NCBI GenBank assembly: GCA_001632435.1
Contig: KV424086.1
Span: 1 to 61,390 of the forward strand
Length of the DNA stretch: 61,390 bases
Source of the DNA: Calocera cornea HHB12733
Taxonomy: Eukaryota > Basidiomycota > Dacrymycetes > Dacrymycetales > Dacrymycetaceae
Direction of reading: 5' to 3'
The notes under the pieces were generated by a model. That model did no database searches. It was not told the DNA's origin and was given only the letters and a program-made list of their open reading frames with translations. The position numbers were made by a program, and so were the translations under genes. Shown in pieces: positions 45,411-56,779 of this stretch (positions within the stretch are counted from its first letter, which is position 1; each line of letters begins with the position of its first letter).

Positions 45411-47122
45411 ATGGAAGACGGGTTACGACGAACGCCGTCCGTTGCATCCAATTTCCCCGCACCTCCACCCGACTACGACAGCTCGCAGCAGGTCTACTTC
45501 GAAAATCTCGACCGAATCCCCGAGGAACCTCGTGCAGAGCCTGTACTAGCGCCTGATCCTCCTCCAGCCCCCGTACCGATACCACCTATACCGGTATCGC
45601 CACCTGCACCGTCCGTCCACCCAAGCCTACCTCACTCCGACTCGCAGCGCTCCACCCTATCTACCGACAGCTGGTCTTCCACACCGAGCGCCGCAATCGA
45701 CTATCGACGATGGAGCGAGCAAACTCAAGCAAAGGCTCAGGACGTGTATGCACGGGCCATGGAGGAAGCGCGGCAAGGGGTGGAGCAAATGGGCCTGGGG
45801 ATTGGCGAGACGAGGTCGTTGGAGGCGGGCACCTCCCGGATTGAACCGCGAGCATCAAGACCACCTCCCATCGACGTCGTCACCAAGGCCCCCGAGTTAC
45901 AGTCTCCACTTACAACCTGCGGATGTACTTGCAAGTGCTGTTTGGAGAAGTGCGCGATTGGGCTGCCTTTGAGCTCGGGCCACATCCACCGAGGTGCTCC
46001 ATTGTCGACATCATCCCCGAATCCTACCGTCCCCACGCCTGGTTCTGGTAACAGCGATTCCCCTGGTCGAGAACGAGAAGAGGGCAAGATGTTCTCCATG
46101 CCGCTCATGTCGATTGTAATGCCGGTGCTCATGACCGACGAGATGCAGAGATTGGCAAGTCGATCCGCTGGTCATGCTTTGAACGTGTTCGATGCTCCGG
46201 CCTTGACCGATATCGCTGGCCATATTCGGGATGCATTCGAGGCCGCATTTCCACATGCACTCTGGCATGTTGTAGTCGGCGAGGATTGGACTTGGGCTGT
46301 TACCTATGGTGCACCGTGGATGCATACCTGATTGATACACCTACTGACTTCCGCTAAGAAAAGATGCACTACATGGTCTTCATCATCAAATCAGTTCGGT
46401 TTATCATCTATGCCTCGCCTGGAGAGAAAAGTCACAGCACTGCGACTGCGATTGGGCGTATAGCCCATCCGCACGTTGCATCTCGTTTCCCCACGAGTAC
46501 GAACCACGGCGCGCGTATACACGGAATTGCCATGGACTCTCAGCAACAGACGATCGTCACCCAAGTTGCAAATGGCGCTTTCGAGAGATATCGGCAGGGT
46601 CGTTCGCGGCCAAACACCATTGCTGCTGAGATCAAGGAAGAGCTGTCTAGGACAACTCAAACTGACAAGACGATCTCCTGGCATGTCATCGTGGGCAATG
46701 ACCATGGCAGCAGCATCGCCTATAGTGCGTCATTTCTGGAACATCTTCGTCGGAGTGTAACCCCATTCGCAGCGCAATTTCTACATTTCAGCGTTGGCAC
46801 ACTCACGTGCCTCGTTTGGAAAACGCAGAACAAGCCTACAACACCTGGCTATCGCCCACACGCCCAGTCCTTCTCCGTAACCACGTCACCACCAAACAGC
46901 CAACGCCAGTCCTACACAAGCCCGTCTGCACCTCGCACGCACTCCACCAGTCCCAACCCGCCCAACCCTAGTAACCCGTTCGCTCCGACTGGTCCGCAGC
47001 AATACTACCCAATTCCCAGGTCGCAGCCCCCACCTCCACCCCAGCCCTCCGGAAGCCAACCTCAGCATCGCGCGCCGCACCCGCCGCCTAGTCACTACCC
47101 CTCGTATGGCGGGCACAGGTAA
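45411..47122 (+). CDS. Protein with two dynein-light-chain-like domains
   Basis: Exons 45411-46308, 46359-46724 and 46773-47122 give 537 aa. A Pro-rich N-terminus (to about 75) is followed by a compact Cys cluster (CGCTCKCCLEKC, about 170-181). The first DLC-like domain spans about 230-325: MTDEMQRLASRSAGHAL, ALWHVVVGEDWTWAVTY, then across the intron EKMHYMVFIIKSVRFIIYA. The second spans about 358-455: TISWHVIVGNDHGSSIAY, then TQFLHFSVGTLTCLVWK. A Pro/Gln-rich tail ends the protein. WHVIVG and the beta strands match DYNLL-type light chains. Both domains are cut by an intron at the same place, after the ..Y codon in phase 1. The 36 codons between domains contain no stop, so one protein is simplest. 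Two separate genes, the second starting at 46532 (GCCATGG), cannot be excluded. Confidence 0.65.
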
Positions 47123-47487
47123 GGAGTTCTCGAGGTCACCCCCCGTTTCATTCTGTTGCTTGATACGCCGCACCGGAATTGTTCTAAATGGTTCTTGAGA
47201 GACCATGCCCAGCCGCGCTGGCTAATATATGGATGCTCGCAGATTGTACAGTACATCGCACGTTGTATCGATTGGAGGTTTACTAGGGTTACATTGAAGG
47301 AAACGCACGTGTGGGGTAGTCATGTGGGAATAATGCATACCTCTGACGCTTGATATGCAAGACTCTTCCAACATTGCCGTCATCGATAATCAAGAAAGGA
47401 ATTCCTTCGGAGAGGAAGTTCCAAATAACAAAGGTAAAGGACAAGCCACATGGACGTGGCACGATTTTCACTCTCAGCCGAACCCCT
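47123..47487. other. Convergent 3' region
   Basis: 365 bp between the stop codons of the DLC-like gene and RTF1. No gene or terminator motif identified. Confidence 0.5.
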
Positions 47488-49468
47488 TCAGAAGTCTCCA
47501 AGATCAATATCAATGCTCGTGGCCAGTTTCGACTCGAGACGGACAGCCTTCTTAGGACTAGGCGACATGCCTCCGGAGGGCGTGACCGCGCCGGGAGTGA
47601 GAAGGCCACCGCCATCCAGTGCCAACGGCTGTATGCTGTCTTTGGATGTCTCCTGTGGTCCAAGTACGGGTGTGTTCCCGCTGGGTAAGAGATGGTCAGC
47701 TCAGGCGAAGCTCGTAACGAGGGCCGCAACGTACGTCGAATGCAGTTTGCGCACGACTGGCGGGCGAAGACCACCTATCCGCCTTCGCTCTTCAGCTTCC
47801 GCGGCTTCGGCCTTCCGAATGCGATCCAAATTCGCCTTGCGATTCCTCTCGTTCACCTTGGCGAGGTTATCTAGTACACCTTCTGGCGCAGGTGATGAAA
47901 ATCCATGCTGTTGAATGAGTGCGTCTAGTCGCTTGACCTCCCCGTGATCGCGGCGCGCAAGCGCAAGAGCGCGCTCTTGATGGATCCTTGATTTTTCCGC
48001 ATACGCCTCGTTAGCATTTCCCTTCCCCGTGATGCGATGCTTCCGAGCGATCATTTTCGTGATCTCGTCCTGTTACCAAGTTCAGATGCGCGTGTGATGA
48101 AGAATCAGGTGTACACACCTCAGTAGGAACGTGATGACGTTGCTCTTCGATTGCTTTGGCCTTCTTCAAGATATCAGCCTTCGTCGGAAGCTTGATGTTA
48201 TCTTTTGTGCACTGTATCACCAGTCGATCGAACTCGCGCTAGGGAGTTGAAGCCATCATGAGCCTATGAGAACAAATATGTATACTTACATCGGTAAACG
48301 GACTGTTGGAGATACGATCCAGGTTGAAAGCGCGAGTGGAGTTCGCATGTTGCAGAAGAGCTTGTTGGTTGAACAGGGTATCCTGAATCTTATAGGTGAC
48401 AGGCGACTCGGGTGTCAGACCTTCCAGACCGTCAGTTCAATGGTCGCAATTGCATGCGCAAAAACTTCGTACCGGTGATTTGGCAAACGCGATACACTGG
48501 CTGTCCGTCGTCACCGAGTCCAACCAGAAAGCGAACCCAACAGCCGGTTGCAAGTGTCGCAAACTCGGGCATGAGACACCACTTTTCGATCGTATCCCGA
48601 GAGAGACGAATCATCTCCAAGTCTTGCTTTTCGACCTTTTGCTCGTCCTTACGCGGGCTCGCATCGCGTCTGTCATCCTGCTGCTCCCACTTATGAACTT
48701 GCCCCTCTTCCTCTTCGTCAGACTCCTCCATATCACTGCCGGATCCAGAGTCCGAAGACATAGTGGCTCTTGTTTCCTCCCTCTTGGCGCTCTAGGCAGG
48801 TTTCAGCAAACACAAGGAGTGATCACGAGTAGCCACCGACCCTGGTGGCGGCATGAGCAGCGCGCTTTGCCTTCAGCTCGTCAAGCTTCTTCGCCTTCGC
48901 TTTACTCGTCCCTGGGGCCACGTGCTTGCCTATCGGTGCAATGAGATCAGGTCAAAAAGGCGTGGTATAAATAAGTACGCTTGGCAGCCTTCGAGACCGC
49001 TTCCTCGTCGTCCGATGTCACTTGTCTCATTGTAATCTTGTGCATCCGCTCCAGCTTTATGACATCTTCATATCTCTGTTTTTCTTCAAGACGCTGCGCG
49101 AGAATCTCTTCGCGAGCCAGCTCGTTCATGTCCATGAGCCTGCACATATTGCGGTTAGCGCAAGTTTGGCTCGCATGGCAATGTCCGTACTCTTCTCGGT
49201 CCTGTTCATTGATATACTTTCCTTCGAGGGGGTACGGATCAGGAGGAACTGTATCCTCCTCGCTCTCCAAGTCGTCGTCCGTGGTGTCATTGCTGAAAGA
49301 GGTCAGACCGCGACCACTGCCGCTGAGAGCATGTCCTCACGGTCTGCGTCTCTTGGCGCTCCCGTTACGATCAGCCGCAGACTGTCTACGTTTCTTGCGA
49401 GGCAGATCTGCTTCACCATCTCCAGCAAGAGCAAGAAGCTCGTTAGAGAGATCCTCGTCGGCGGACAT
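47488..49468 (-). CDS. RTF1: RTF1-like Paf1 complex component (Plus3 domain)
   Basis: Transcription-elongation factor that acts with Paf1 and promotes H2B ubiquitylation. Exons (minus) 49468-49341, 49292-49191, 49139-48979, 48929-48841, 48791-48473, 48420-48290, 48238-48119, 48069-about 47731 and 47652-47488 give about 517 aa. It starts MSADEDLSNELLALAGDG with the acidic and basic stretch typical of Rtf1 and has LMDMNELAREEILAQRLEE. The Plus3 domain runs from about residue 217: IRLSRDTIEKWCLMPEF, GCWVRFLVG, PVYRVCQITG and NLDRISNSPFTD. After it come ITKMIARKH, a charged coiled coil and a C-terminus PSPKKAVRLESKLATSIDID. The donor before the last exon is weak (GTTGCG or GTTACG); its position is approximate. 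Confidence 0.88.
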
Positions 49469-49894
49469 CGTGACGATGTCGAGGACGATAGCAAGATGCG
49501 GCGAGCGAAGACGGCTCGGTCCCGTCCCTGGTGATTGACGCTGAGCAGAATCCGCGATTTGGTCCCGCTCAGGCTTATGTGTATGGTACACGCACAGGCC
49601 AACTAAGTCGACTGTTTTCCATCGTGATAATCACCCGAATTACCTAATGCGGCAGAATCTGCATTTACTGTTAGCACGCCTTTGCTCAACATGGTCGTTT
49701 CCCGTGAGCTGCTCGTACGCCAGCAAGCATGCGTGCTGTTTGTGCGCCCTGTCTCCTGTCCGAACCCGAACAACGCGCGCTCGTTTCACGGACCGACCTA
49801 TGCCGAACGTTTTCAATGCAGATAAAGCAGCCTAGGTCAAGCGACGTGGACTGACCACTCAGTCTTCACCCCAACTGGTCCAGAATACTCAACT
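49469..49894. promoter_or_regulatory. Divergent promoter of RTF1 and the PLP enzyme gene
   Basis: 426 bp between divergent start codons; no distinct box can be assigned. Confidence 0.4.
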
Positions 49895-51365
49895 ATGGCC
49901 ATCGCTCCCCTTGATCCCCTGGTCGAGTGTCGCCCGCACTTTCCTGCCCTTGCCAGTGACTACATCTTCGGCGATAGCGCTGGAGGCTCTCAATGCCTGA
50001 AGACGGCCGTTGACGAGATTGCCGATTACTTGCTCAATACCAATGTCCAGCATGGTGCCGATTACTCCGTCTCCGTCAAGGCTACGGAGAGGGTACAGCA
50101 AGGTGTGGAGGCAACCAAGATCTTTGTGAATGCTGAGTCCTCGGATGAGATCGTGTTCGGTAGCAGGTGCGCTTGCTGCCCACCACGATAGTAGCCGTTG
50201 CTAACACGATAAGCGCAGCACTACACAGCTGGTTGAAAACCTTGCTCGTGCCTATACCGACCTCGAGCCAGACGATGAGATCGTGGTGACCCTCACCGAT
50301 CACGAGGCCAACACCGGCCCATGGGCTCGCCTGGCAACCAGGTATAACCTGAAGTTCAACATCTGGGCTCCTAAGCCAATCAACCCTGCGAACCCCTTTT
50401 CCGTCTCATTAGTGCTGGATGATCTTCTTCCGCTTCTGTCGACAAAGACCCGCATCGTCGCATTCACGGCTTGCTCGAACATCCTCGGAGAGTTGACGGA
50501 TGTGAAGGGGATCGTCAAGGCGATACGGGAGAAGACAAAGGGCGGAAAGGGAGAGCTCAGGCAGAAGAGGGGTGCAGAGATCTGTGTCGATTGTGTTGCT
50601 TATGCACCGCACCGGAGGATCGACGTGCAAGATTGGGATGTCGATTATGCGGTGTTTTCGTATTACAAGGTGCCCAGATTCGAAACGTCTAGGCCGCTGA
50701 TGGCTCACATCGTTGCGCCAGGTTTACGGCCCTCATGCATCTGCCATGTATGCGCGTCTCTCGTCGATCGCCGGCCTATCCTCGCTTGCTCATTACTTCT
50801 ACAACCCGGCTCCGGTCAAGGCGATGAAGCTGCAACCAGGAGGGGCAGGCTACGAGTTGACATACGGCACCAGCGCTGTGCTGCCCTACATTCGCTCGCT
50901 TGGCGGTCCCAACGGTGATCTGGATGTTGCCTTCCAGAGGATGGCGGCTCAGGAGGAGGTGCTGGTCAAGAAGCTCATGGACTACCTGACTTCCGAGGCC
51001 AGCTACAAGAAGGGTGTGCGTATCGTTGGGTATGAAGGCGCTGACCGCCTCAAGCGGGCACCGACGATCAGCTTCATTGTGGTGGGTGAGGATGGCTTGA
51101 CGAAGAAGATGCAGAGCAAGGACGTGGTGGCTGCTTTCGACAAGAAGGGCAACGTGAGTACCGCGATTGAAGTGCATATAGCGAAGTATTGACAAGTTTG
51201 CAGATGGGCATCCGCTGGGGTAACTTCTACGCATACAGATTGTGCACTGCTCTGCTGGGCGAGGACTCCGTTGCGGATGGTGTGGTCCGTACCTCGCTCG
51301 TTCATTACAATACAGTTGAGGAGGTGGACCGCCTCATCGCAGTCTTCGAAGAGGTATTGGTGTGA
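49895..51365 (+). CDS. Class V aminotransferase-fold PLP enzyme, desulfurase-like without the usual Cys
   Basis: Exons 49895-50166, 50219-50669, 50722-51153 and 51204-51365 give 438 aa. Fold type I signatures: FGSSTTQLVENLA, the PLP-side VTLTDHEANTGPW, VDCVAYAPHRRIDV with the Asp that holds the pyridine nitrogen, and the Schiff-base Lys in DYAVFSYYKVYGPH. These match the cysteine-desulfurase/isopenicillin-epimerase branch. In group II desulfurases a Cys lies in an RxGHHCA-type motif near the C-terminus; the corresponding stretch here reads RWGNFYAYRL, so that Cys is absent. It is therefore probably not a classical desulfurase; epimerase, lyase or aminotransferase activity is possible. No targeting signal is evident. 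It converges with the TLDc gene, 63 bp apart. Confidence 0.82.
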
Positions 51366-51428
51366 TGTCTACATGGAGTATAGATACATAAATGAAAGTG
51401 AAAGTGTCTGTCGTGCAATACCACCGCT

Positions 51429-53053
51429 CTAGAGGCCGACGCGCCAGACCTCAAGCGCAACGCAGGAGAAGCGCCCCTTCAGACCGTCGGCAGAGAAGCA
51501 GAGTGGCTCGTTATCGAAGCACGGACATCGCTCCGAGTAGCCTCGATCGAACGCAGAGTCCAGATATAGTCCAGTGCGACCGTCGCTTCAAAAGAGTCAG
51601 TACTGGCTCAGCATTTGGTATACCGTGCTCACCCTCCACCGAATGAGATGTAGTCGTCTTCACACAGAGCAACGTACTCGTTCTTCCCTGTCCACTTGAA
51701 CACTTTAATTGTGGGTTCGTCGCCCTCCTTGGCGCCCTTATCGAGCTTCCACAGGAAGCTCTCCCCACTGCCGTAATACGACCCTCCGCCCATCCTAATC
51801 TTCTCTCCAATCCACACGCCAAACACACCACCTCGTGCGTCGCGCACAGCAAGGACGCAGCCTCCTGTACTGGGGTTTGGAGCTTCGAACGATTTGGCGA
51901 TCTCGCGATAGAAGGTGTGGATCGAGATTCCGTGCTGGTCGAGCGAATACAGGAGGGACCATGATCGTGGTAGTCGACACAAAGGCGGCAAGAAAGGTCG
52001 GATCAAGGCAGCGCCTTCGGGGGTGAGGATGGCTGCAGTTTGGAACGCCCTTCCAACCAGGTCCACCTTCTCCGTCGCTAGTCGGCGCTTAGAGTCGACG
52101 ACGGACGGGTCTGAGCTCCAATCTCCTTTGTCCCAATCGAACTCTGGCTCGAAGAAACCAGGTGCTCCAGATGGCGGCAGGGTCGGACGATGGTGTGCGG
52201 CAAACGGGGTGTTGTGGGAGAGGGTTGACGAGAATGACGAGGCCAGTGAAGACGCGGGCTTGGGTGATGTTGACAGTTGCGGTATTTTGGGAATTAGTGG
52301 AGGGGACGTAGACGCTGGGACATGGGCAAAGAGAGAGGTAACACCGCGTGAGAGCGTTCTTCGCAGGGTGTCGTAGCGTGATGGCGATTGGGACAAGGAT
52401 GCCGGTCGTCCTTTCCCTCGTGCAGCGTGTCGCTCCTCCGCTGTTGTGGCCTCCGTTGAAGGGCCCGGATCTGTCGCCCTCTCCTCTCGAGACTCGCGCC
52501 TAGGACGATCTGCATCGGAAGACGGGGACCGGCTGAGATCGCTGAGCGGTGGTGAGATGGCGGTCGGAGACCGTTCGAGGGGAGGTTCGTCTTCCTCCCC
52601 TTCTGGCGAGGTGATGACCTGCCTCGGGTGCCAGTACATGGGTTCGTCTTCATGCTCGATCAGCTCACGCACGACGCGCTGCTGGCGGTCCTGCACGCGG
52701 TCGTGAGCGCCATCAAAAAAGGATTCTTTGATGGGATCGAGCTCCACGTGGGGCGTGTCGAATGATGATGACAGAGCATGAGCGCCCAGTGGATCGAAGT
52801 GGGTTCTGCTGACGACAAACGAGCCAAATTCAGGCGAGTCGGGAGTTCTGGGCACTGGTATTGGAATGGGACGAGTTGGTGTGGTCAAGGATGGTGACTT
52901 TGGAGGTGGTGCGGGGAAGAGCGGGTCTGAGATAGCGTGCGTGAGGAGGTCGGCGAGGTGATTCGGCGAGGGCTCGCGGGGTGAGGCCGGCTGCGGAGTC
53001 GCTGTGGATGATTCTGAGAGGGGAATCAAGGATGGGATATCGAGGTCGGACAT
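51429..53053 (-). CDS. OXR1: TLDc-domain protein, OXR1-like
   Basis: Oxidation-resistance type protein; TLDc proteins bind and regulate the V-ATPase. Two exons (minus): 53053-51633 and 51585-51429, 525 aa. The first 340 residues are disordered and Ser/Pro-rich. The TLDc domain fills the rest: LPPLCRLPRSWSLLYSLDQH, GVFGVWIGEKIRMGGGSYYG, GESFLWKL, NEYVALCEDDYISFGGG, then over the intron DGRTGLYLDSAFDRGYSERC and the C-terminal ALEVWRVGL. The join (GGG to D, phase 2) restores the GGG-GLYLD signature exactly. The start Met gives MSDLDIPSLIPLSES. It shares a 266-bp divergent promoter with the SET gene. Confidence 0.9.
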
Positions 53054-53319
53054 TGCTCGAGTCGACGAGCGCAAAGAAGCGCGCCTTCAGCCAGTCCGTG
53101 GGCGGTGAATGGTCAAAACTCGCAGTCGACGGCGTTGGTCCAGGCGCATGCGGTGCGCGCGACCGGTGACGTTTGGGTTGGGCCCTACCACAACCCTGAC
53201 CGAACCCCTTACTAAGAACACTCTGGTCATCAAAGTATTTCCACCGTCCGCCGCCAGCACGACTCATCCTTCCTTGTGCTTTCACTCACTGCGAGCTTGC
53301 CGCAAATCGGGCCGACGAC

Positions 53320-54483
53320 ATGCCGTCTCTACTAGAGGCGAACGCTCTCATGCTCGACCCGATCACCTCGGCAGAGTTCTGCGAGATTCGTCAGACTCCC
53401 TGGGCAGGACGTGGCATGTTTGCCAAGAAAACAATACCAGCCTCCACCGTAGTACTGCAATCTCCAGAACCGATAGCTTACGTCATTCTACAACCATACC
53501 GGCACGAAGCCTGTGACTGGTGCTTTGCTTACGATAATGGTACAAGATGGCCAATCTCTTACGATGTTGAAGACAAAAAGGGCAAGCGCGGCGTCGCCTG
53601 GTTCTCCTCAGACGAATGCTGTGACATGTGGCAAGAGCGGATGGGAGCGCTCGGAATTGAGGCTTGGATCGCTCTGGACCAAGCAATGACAACATATCGC
53701 CGCGCGCGCAGTAAGGAGAAAACAACACAGCCCTTCCTGCCGCCAACCACTATCAATAAGAGCCTCCCAATCGAGAGCGAGGTGGAGGCAATATGGTCAG
53801 CGTGTGCAGACACAGCGAACGTTATCCTGGCAGCTCGACTAGTAGACGAGCCGAGTAAGGCACAACGCCGTCTGCTGCGCGAAGCTCAAAAACTTGCACT
53901 GTCATTCATAGACGAAGATGACGCCTTCCTCCTTCTGAGTGGTGTTCTATCCCTCGAACGCGCCGGTCCGTTCGATCAGACACTCTCAGAACCAGCTCCG
54001 CCGACATGGCAGGCATTACTAGAACTGCAACCTTCCGTATCACTATACCTAAAGAACGACTCGCCTATTGTTAGACATGTCGCCGCGATCCATCTCCTGC
54101 TCTGCATCCTCCCTCTTCCCCTCTTGCCCTACTGCACGGCCCTTAACGCCCTTCGCCTGTTTACCCGAGACGCCTGCAACTCCTTCGGCATCCGTTCGCA
54201 AACCCATGGCTCCGAATCCGAATTCCTCGGTTACGGCGTATGGCCCTCTGCCTCCTACTTCAACCACTCATGCGCCCCAAACCTGGTGAAGCTCAGTCCA
54301 GGCCGGGAGTGGGTGTTCGAGACAAGCAGAGAAATTCTTCCGGATGAAGAACTGCGCATCAGCTATCTCGGCGACCTCGCTCCGCACGAAATGGACGTCG
54401 AAGAAAGGAGGAAGCAACTCAAGTTGACCTGGGGGTTCGACTGCGACTGCCCCTTGTGCCTTGCGCAGCTGCAAATTAAATAG
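53320..54483 (+). CDS. SET-domain protein (Set6-like)
   Basis: Single exon, 387 aa. Likely protein lysine methyltransferase of the split-SET/SMYD-related class. N-terminal SET part: IRQTPWAGRGMFAKKTIPAS. It is followed by a reduced zinc-binding-like insert (EACDWCFAYDNG, DECCDMWQERM) in place of a full MYND finger, then helices. The SET core has PSASYFNHSCAPNLVKLSPG (NHSC binds the cofactor) and DEELRISYLGDLA, and a post-SET-like CDCPLCLAQ. Lack of introns is unusual for this window. Substrate unknown. Confidence 0.88.
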   Translation: MPSLLEANALMLDPITSAEFCEIRQTPWAGRGMFAKKTIPASTVVLQSPEPIAYVILQPYRHEACDWCFAYDNGTRWPISYDVEDKKGKRGVAWFSSDECCDMWQERMGALGIEAWIALDQAMTTYRRARSKEKTTQPFLPPTTINKSLPIESEVEAIWSACADTANVILAARLVDEPSKAQRRLLREAQKLALSFIDEDDAFLLLSGVLSLERAGPFDQTLSEPAPPTWQALLELQPSVSLYLKNDSPIVRHVAAIHLLLCILPLPLLPYCTALNALRLFTRDACNSFGIRSQTHGSESEFLGYGVWPSASYFNHSCAPNLVKLSPGREWVFETSREILPDEELRISYLGDLAPHEMDVEERRKQLKLTWGFDCDCPLCLAQLQIK

Positions 54484-54630
54484 CATCCAGTGCGGGTCTC
54501 TATTACCCGAAGGCAGCAAATACGGGTATTACACGTCATGAAAACACATCCTCGTACGGTCACCATAGAAATACAGCAAATCTCGGGGAGAAACCTCGTG
54601 AGTAATAAGTCCATGTAATTTTCATACGCG

Positions 54631-56329
54631 TTATTGAATTCGGGCGCGCTTTCCTCCTCCAAGGTCGCCCTCAAGCATACCAAGCGCATTGTCCGTATCC
54701 AGCTCATCGTCCCTCTCGTGGTGTGGGGTTCCGCCCGTTTCTGGAGGGGAGATCGGTGTAGTCGATGATAGTGGTCGCTTTAATGAATGTTGTTGGAATG
54801 ATGGTGTATACCCAAGCGGCGTACTCGCCTTTGGATGCCCTCCTCCGTCTCGGTCACCCGCTACCGACCACGGCTCCGAGCTCCCTCTGTCTCCCTGACC
54901 AAGAATCTCTAACCAAGACAGGTCGGGGGTGAGGTTGTTGGACTGCTGCTGCACTCCGTACTGCTGCCCCGTATTTCGGGGTGCCGAGTTGAACGACTGG
55001 GTCTGAGGTGGCATGCTTCGCGACATTTGCCAGTCCATCTCCATCGACTGATTGGATGACGGAGGAGGGCCTTGTCCGGGCAGCTGGAAAATGGGGTTGT
55101 TGTACAACTCATGCATCGACGAGCTGTTGCCGAACCCGGGATGAGGGGATGCCGAAGAGCCGAGTTGTTGCGCCAGGTGTGGGTGCGCAGCGAGGATCTC
55201 GTTGAGCGGTGTTGGATGCGAGTTGGCCGACGTTAAGAGATTTACGGGACGTGAGATAGGCGGTTGCGATAGAGGTGGAGACTGTTGATAGAACGACTGC
55301 GGGACATAAGAGATGGAGACCTAGGGTGAGAAGCAAAAGAACGCACGTTAAGCGGACTGCTTGGACCAGGAGCGCCCGAAGCAGACATTCCAGCCGACCA
55401 CGACGGCCTTCTATCCATGTTCCTTCCCCAATCTCCTCCACGCGGGTCGTACGACTGCGAGACGTTCATACCGCTTTGGGCTGACAAACCGTTATCGTTC
55501 TGCCAGCGCATGGAGCTGCCGGAGGAAGTTGGCATCGCCGAGTTTCTTACTGAACTGGTAGCCGGCGCGGCAGGAGCGCTGACAGAGGTGATGATGGGCG
55601 GCAGCTCTTCGCGCTTTATTGATCGAGACGGTGTGCGGTCCGGCTCGGGTAGTGGTGGAGGCACAGCAAAGCGTCCTTCAGGCGCCAACGACTGTGCCTC
55701 GTTGGCAGTCATGCCCTTGCCTTTGGGTTTGCTCTGGCTCGCCTTGCCTCGTGCAACCGGCGCCTCTCCACCCGAGTCGCTGTCATCGTCCGCCCCATCG
55801 CCCTTGTCGGCGGAGTAGTCGGAGGGACCTTTCGTATCTCGTTCGCCGGAGTACTATCACATCGTGTTAGACACAACAAGCTAGTGAATGAAGAGAAACG
55901 CACCTCTCGCTGGCGCTGCAAGAGAACGTTTATGTCGGTCGAGCAGTATTCGTAGAGCTTTGTGTTGTGACCTATTTATAGCAACATGTAAGGGTTTGTT
56001 GCCGTAAGGCACCCAAATGACGAACCAAAGACAATTACAGCGACCTGGATTGGTATCAGCATGTGTCCGGTGTATTCTAGTTGTTCCGTGCTTACGTCGG
56101 CGGAGCAGAGGACACCGAGCTCGTAGGCCTTCTTGAACAATCCATTCTTTCGCTGCGCGCGGGTCAGTGTGGGGAAGATGCGCGCAGGGAGAGGTCGGGC
56201 ACCTTGAGAAAGGTAACGGAGCGGTTCCGGTCATGCTGTCGTACATGACCATCAGCAGGTTGGTCGGGCAGGACGGAACATGGGCTGGCGTACCTGAATG
56301 GGTTGAATCTCGATCTTGCGACGGCCCAT
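54631..56329 (-). CDS. MADS-box transcription factor (MEF2/Rlm1 type)
   Basis: Exons (minus) 56329-56294, 56235-56203, 56152-56096, 56044-56026 (19 nt), 55971-55904, 55853-55347 and 55296-54631 give 461 aa. The MADS box is split over four exons: MGRRKIEIQPIQ, HDRNRSVTFLK, RKNGLFKKAYELGVLCSAD and VAVIVFG. HNTKLYEYCSTDINVLLQR follows. IEIQPI and FKKAYELGVLC indicate the MEF2-like class, which in fungi includes Rlm1/Smp1, targets of the cell-wall-integrity MAP kinase. The remainder is disordered, Ser/Pro/Gln-rich, with SKPKGKGMTANE and KREELPPI stretches. The link to wall signalling is family knowledge, not shown by this sequence. Confidence 0.9.
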
Positions 56330-56779
56330 TGTGGCAGGATGGATGGACGGGGTGGAGGGGTCGTTCAGGAGGGTGTCAAAGGGCGGTCAGGACCATTCGC
56401 TGGGGCTGAAGCAGACGAGGGATCCCTCGGCACGGTCGCGTCCTAGAAGAGGGAGTCAAAGAACGGGAGAGAGCGGTGTGTGATTGCCTGTGCAGGGTGG
56501 GAGGGTGAGCCAAAGTTGTCTCTGTTCCCACTTATCATCCGGCCTCACGGAGCCTGATGACCGGGCCCTCTCCCACGCCGCCACCGGAGACTCCCTCGCC
56601 CAACCCCTCAGCGCGGCTGCGGTTCCAAGTTTAGATCACTCCCTTCCATCAACGACAACTGAACTCTGCACAGTCTTCCCTCTCCATCGCCGTGGCCCAT
56701 CATATCCCTTGACTCAACGAATCCCCTCCGAGCGCGGACCACCCCGGCCATCTCCCATCGGGCAATCTCTACATGCTTC
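56330..56779. promoter_or_regulatory. Divergent promoter of the MADS-box and J-protein genes
   Basis: 450 bp between divergent start codons; no distinct element assigned. Confidence 0.4.
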
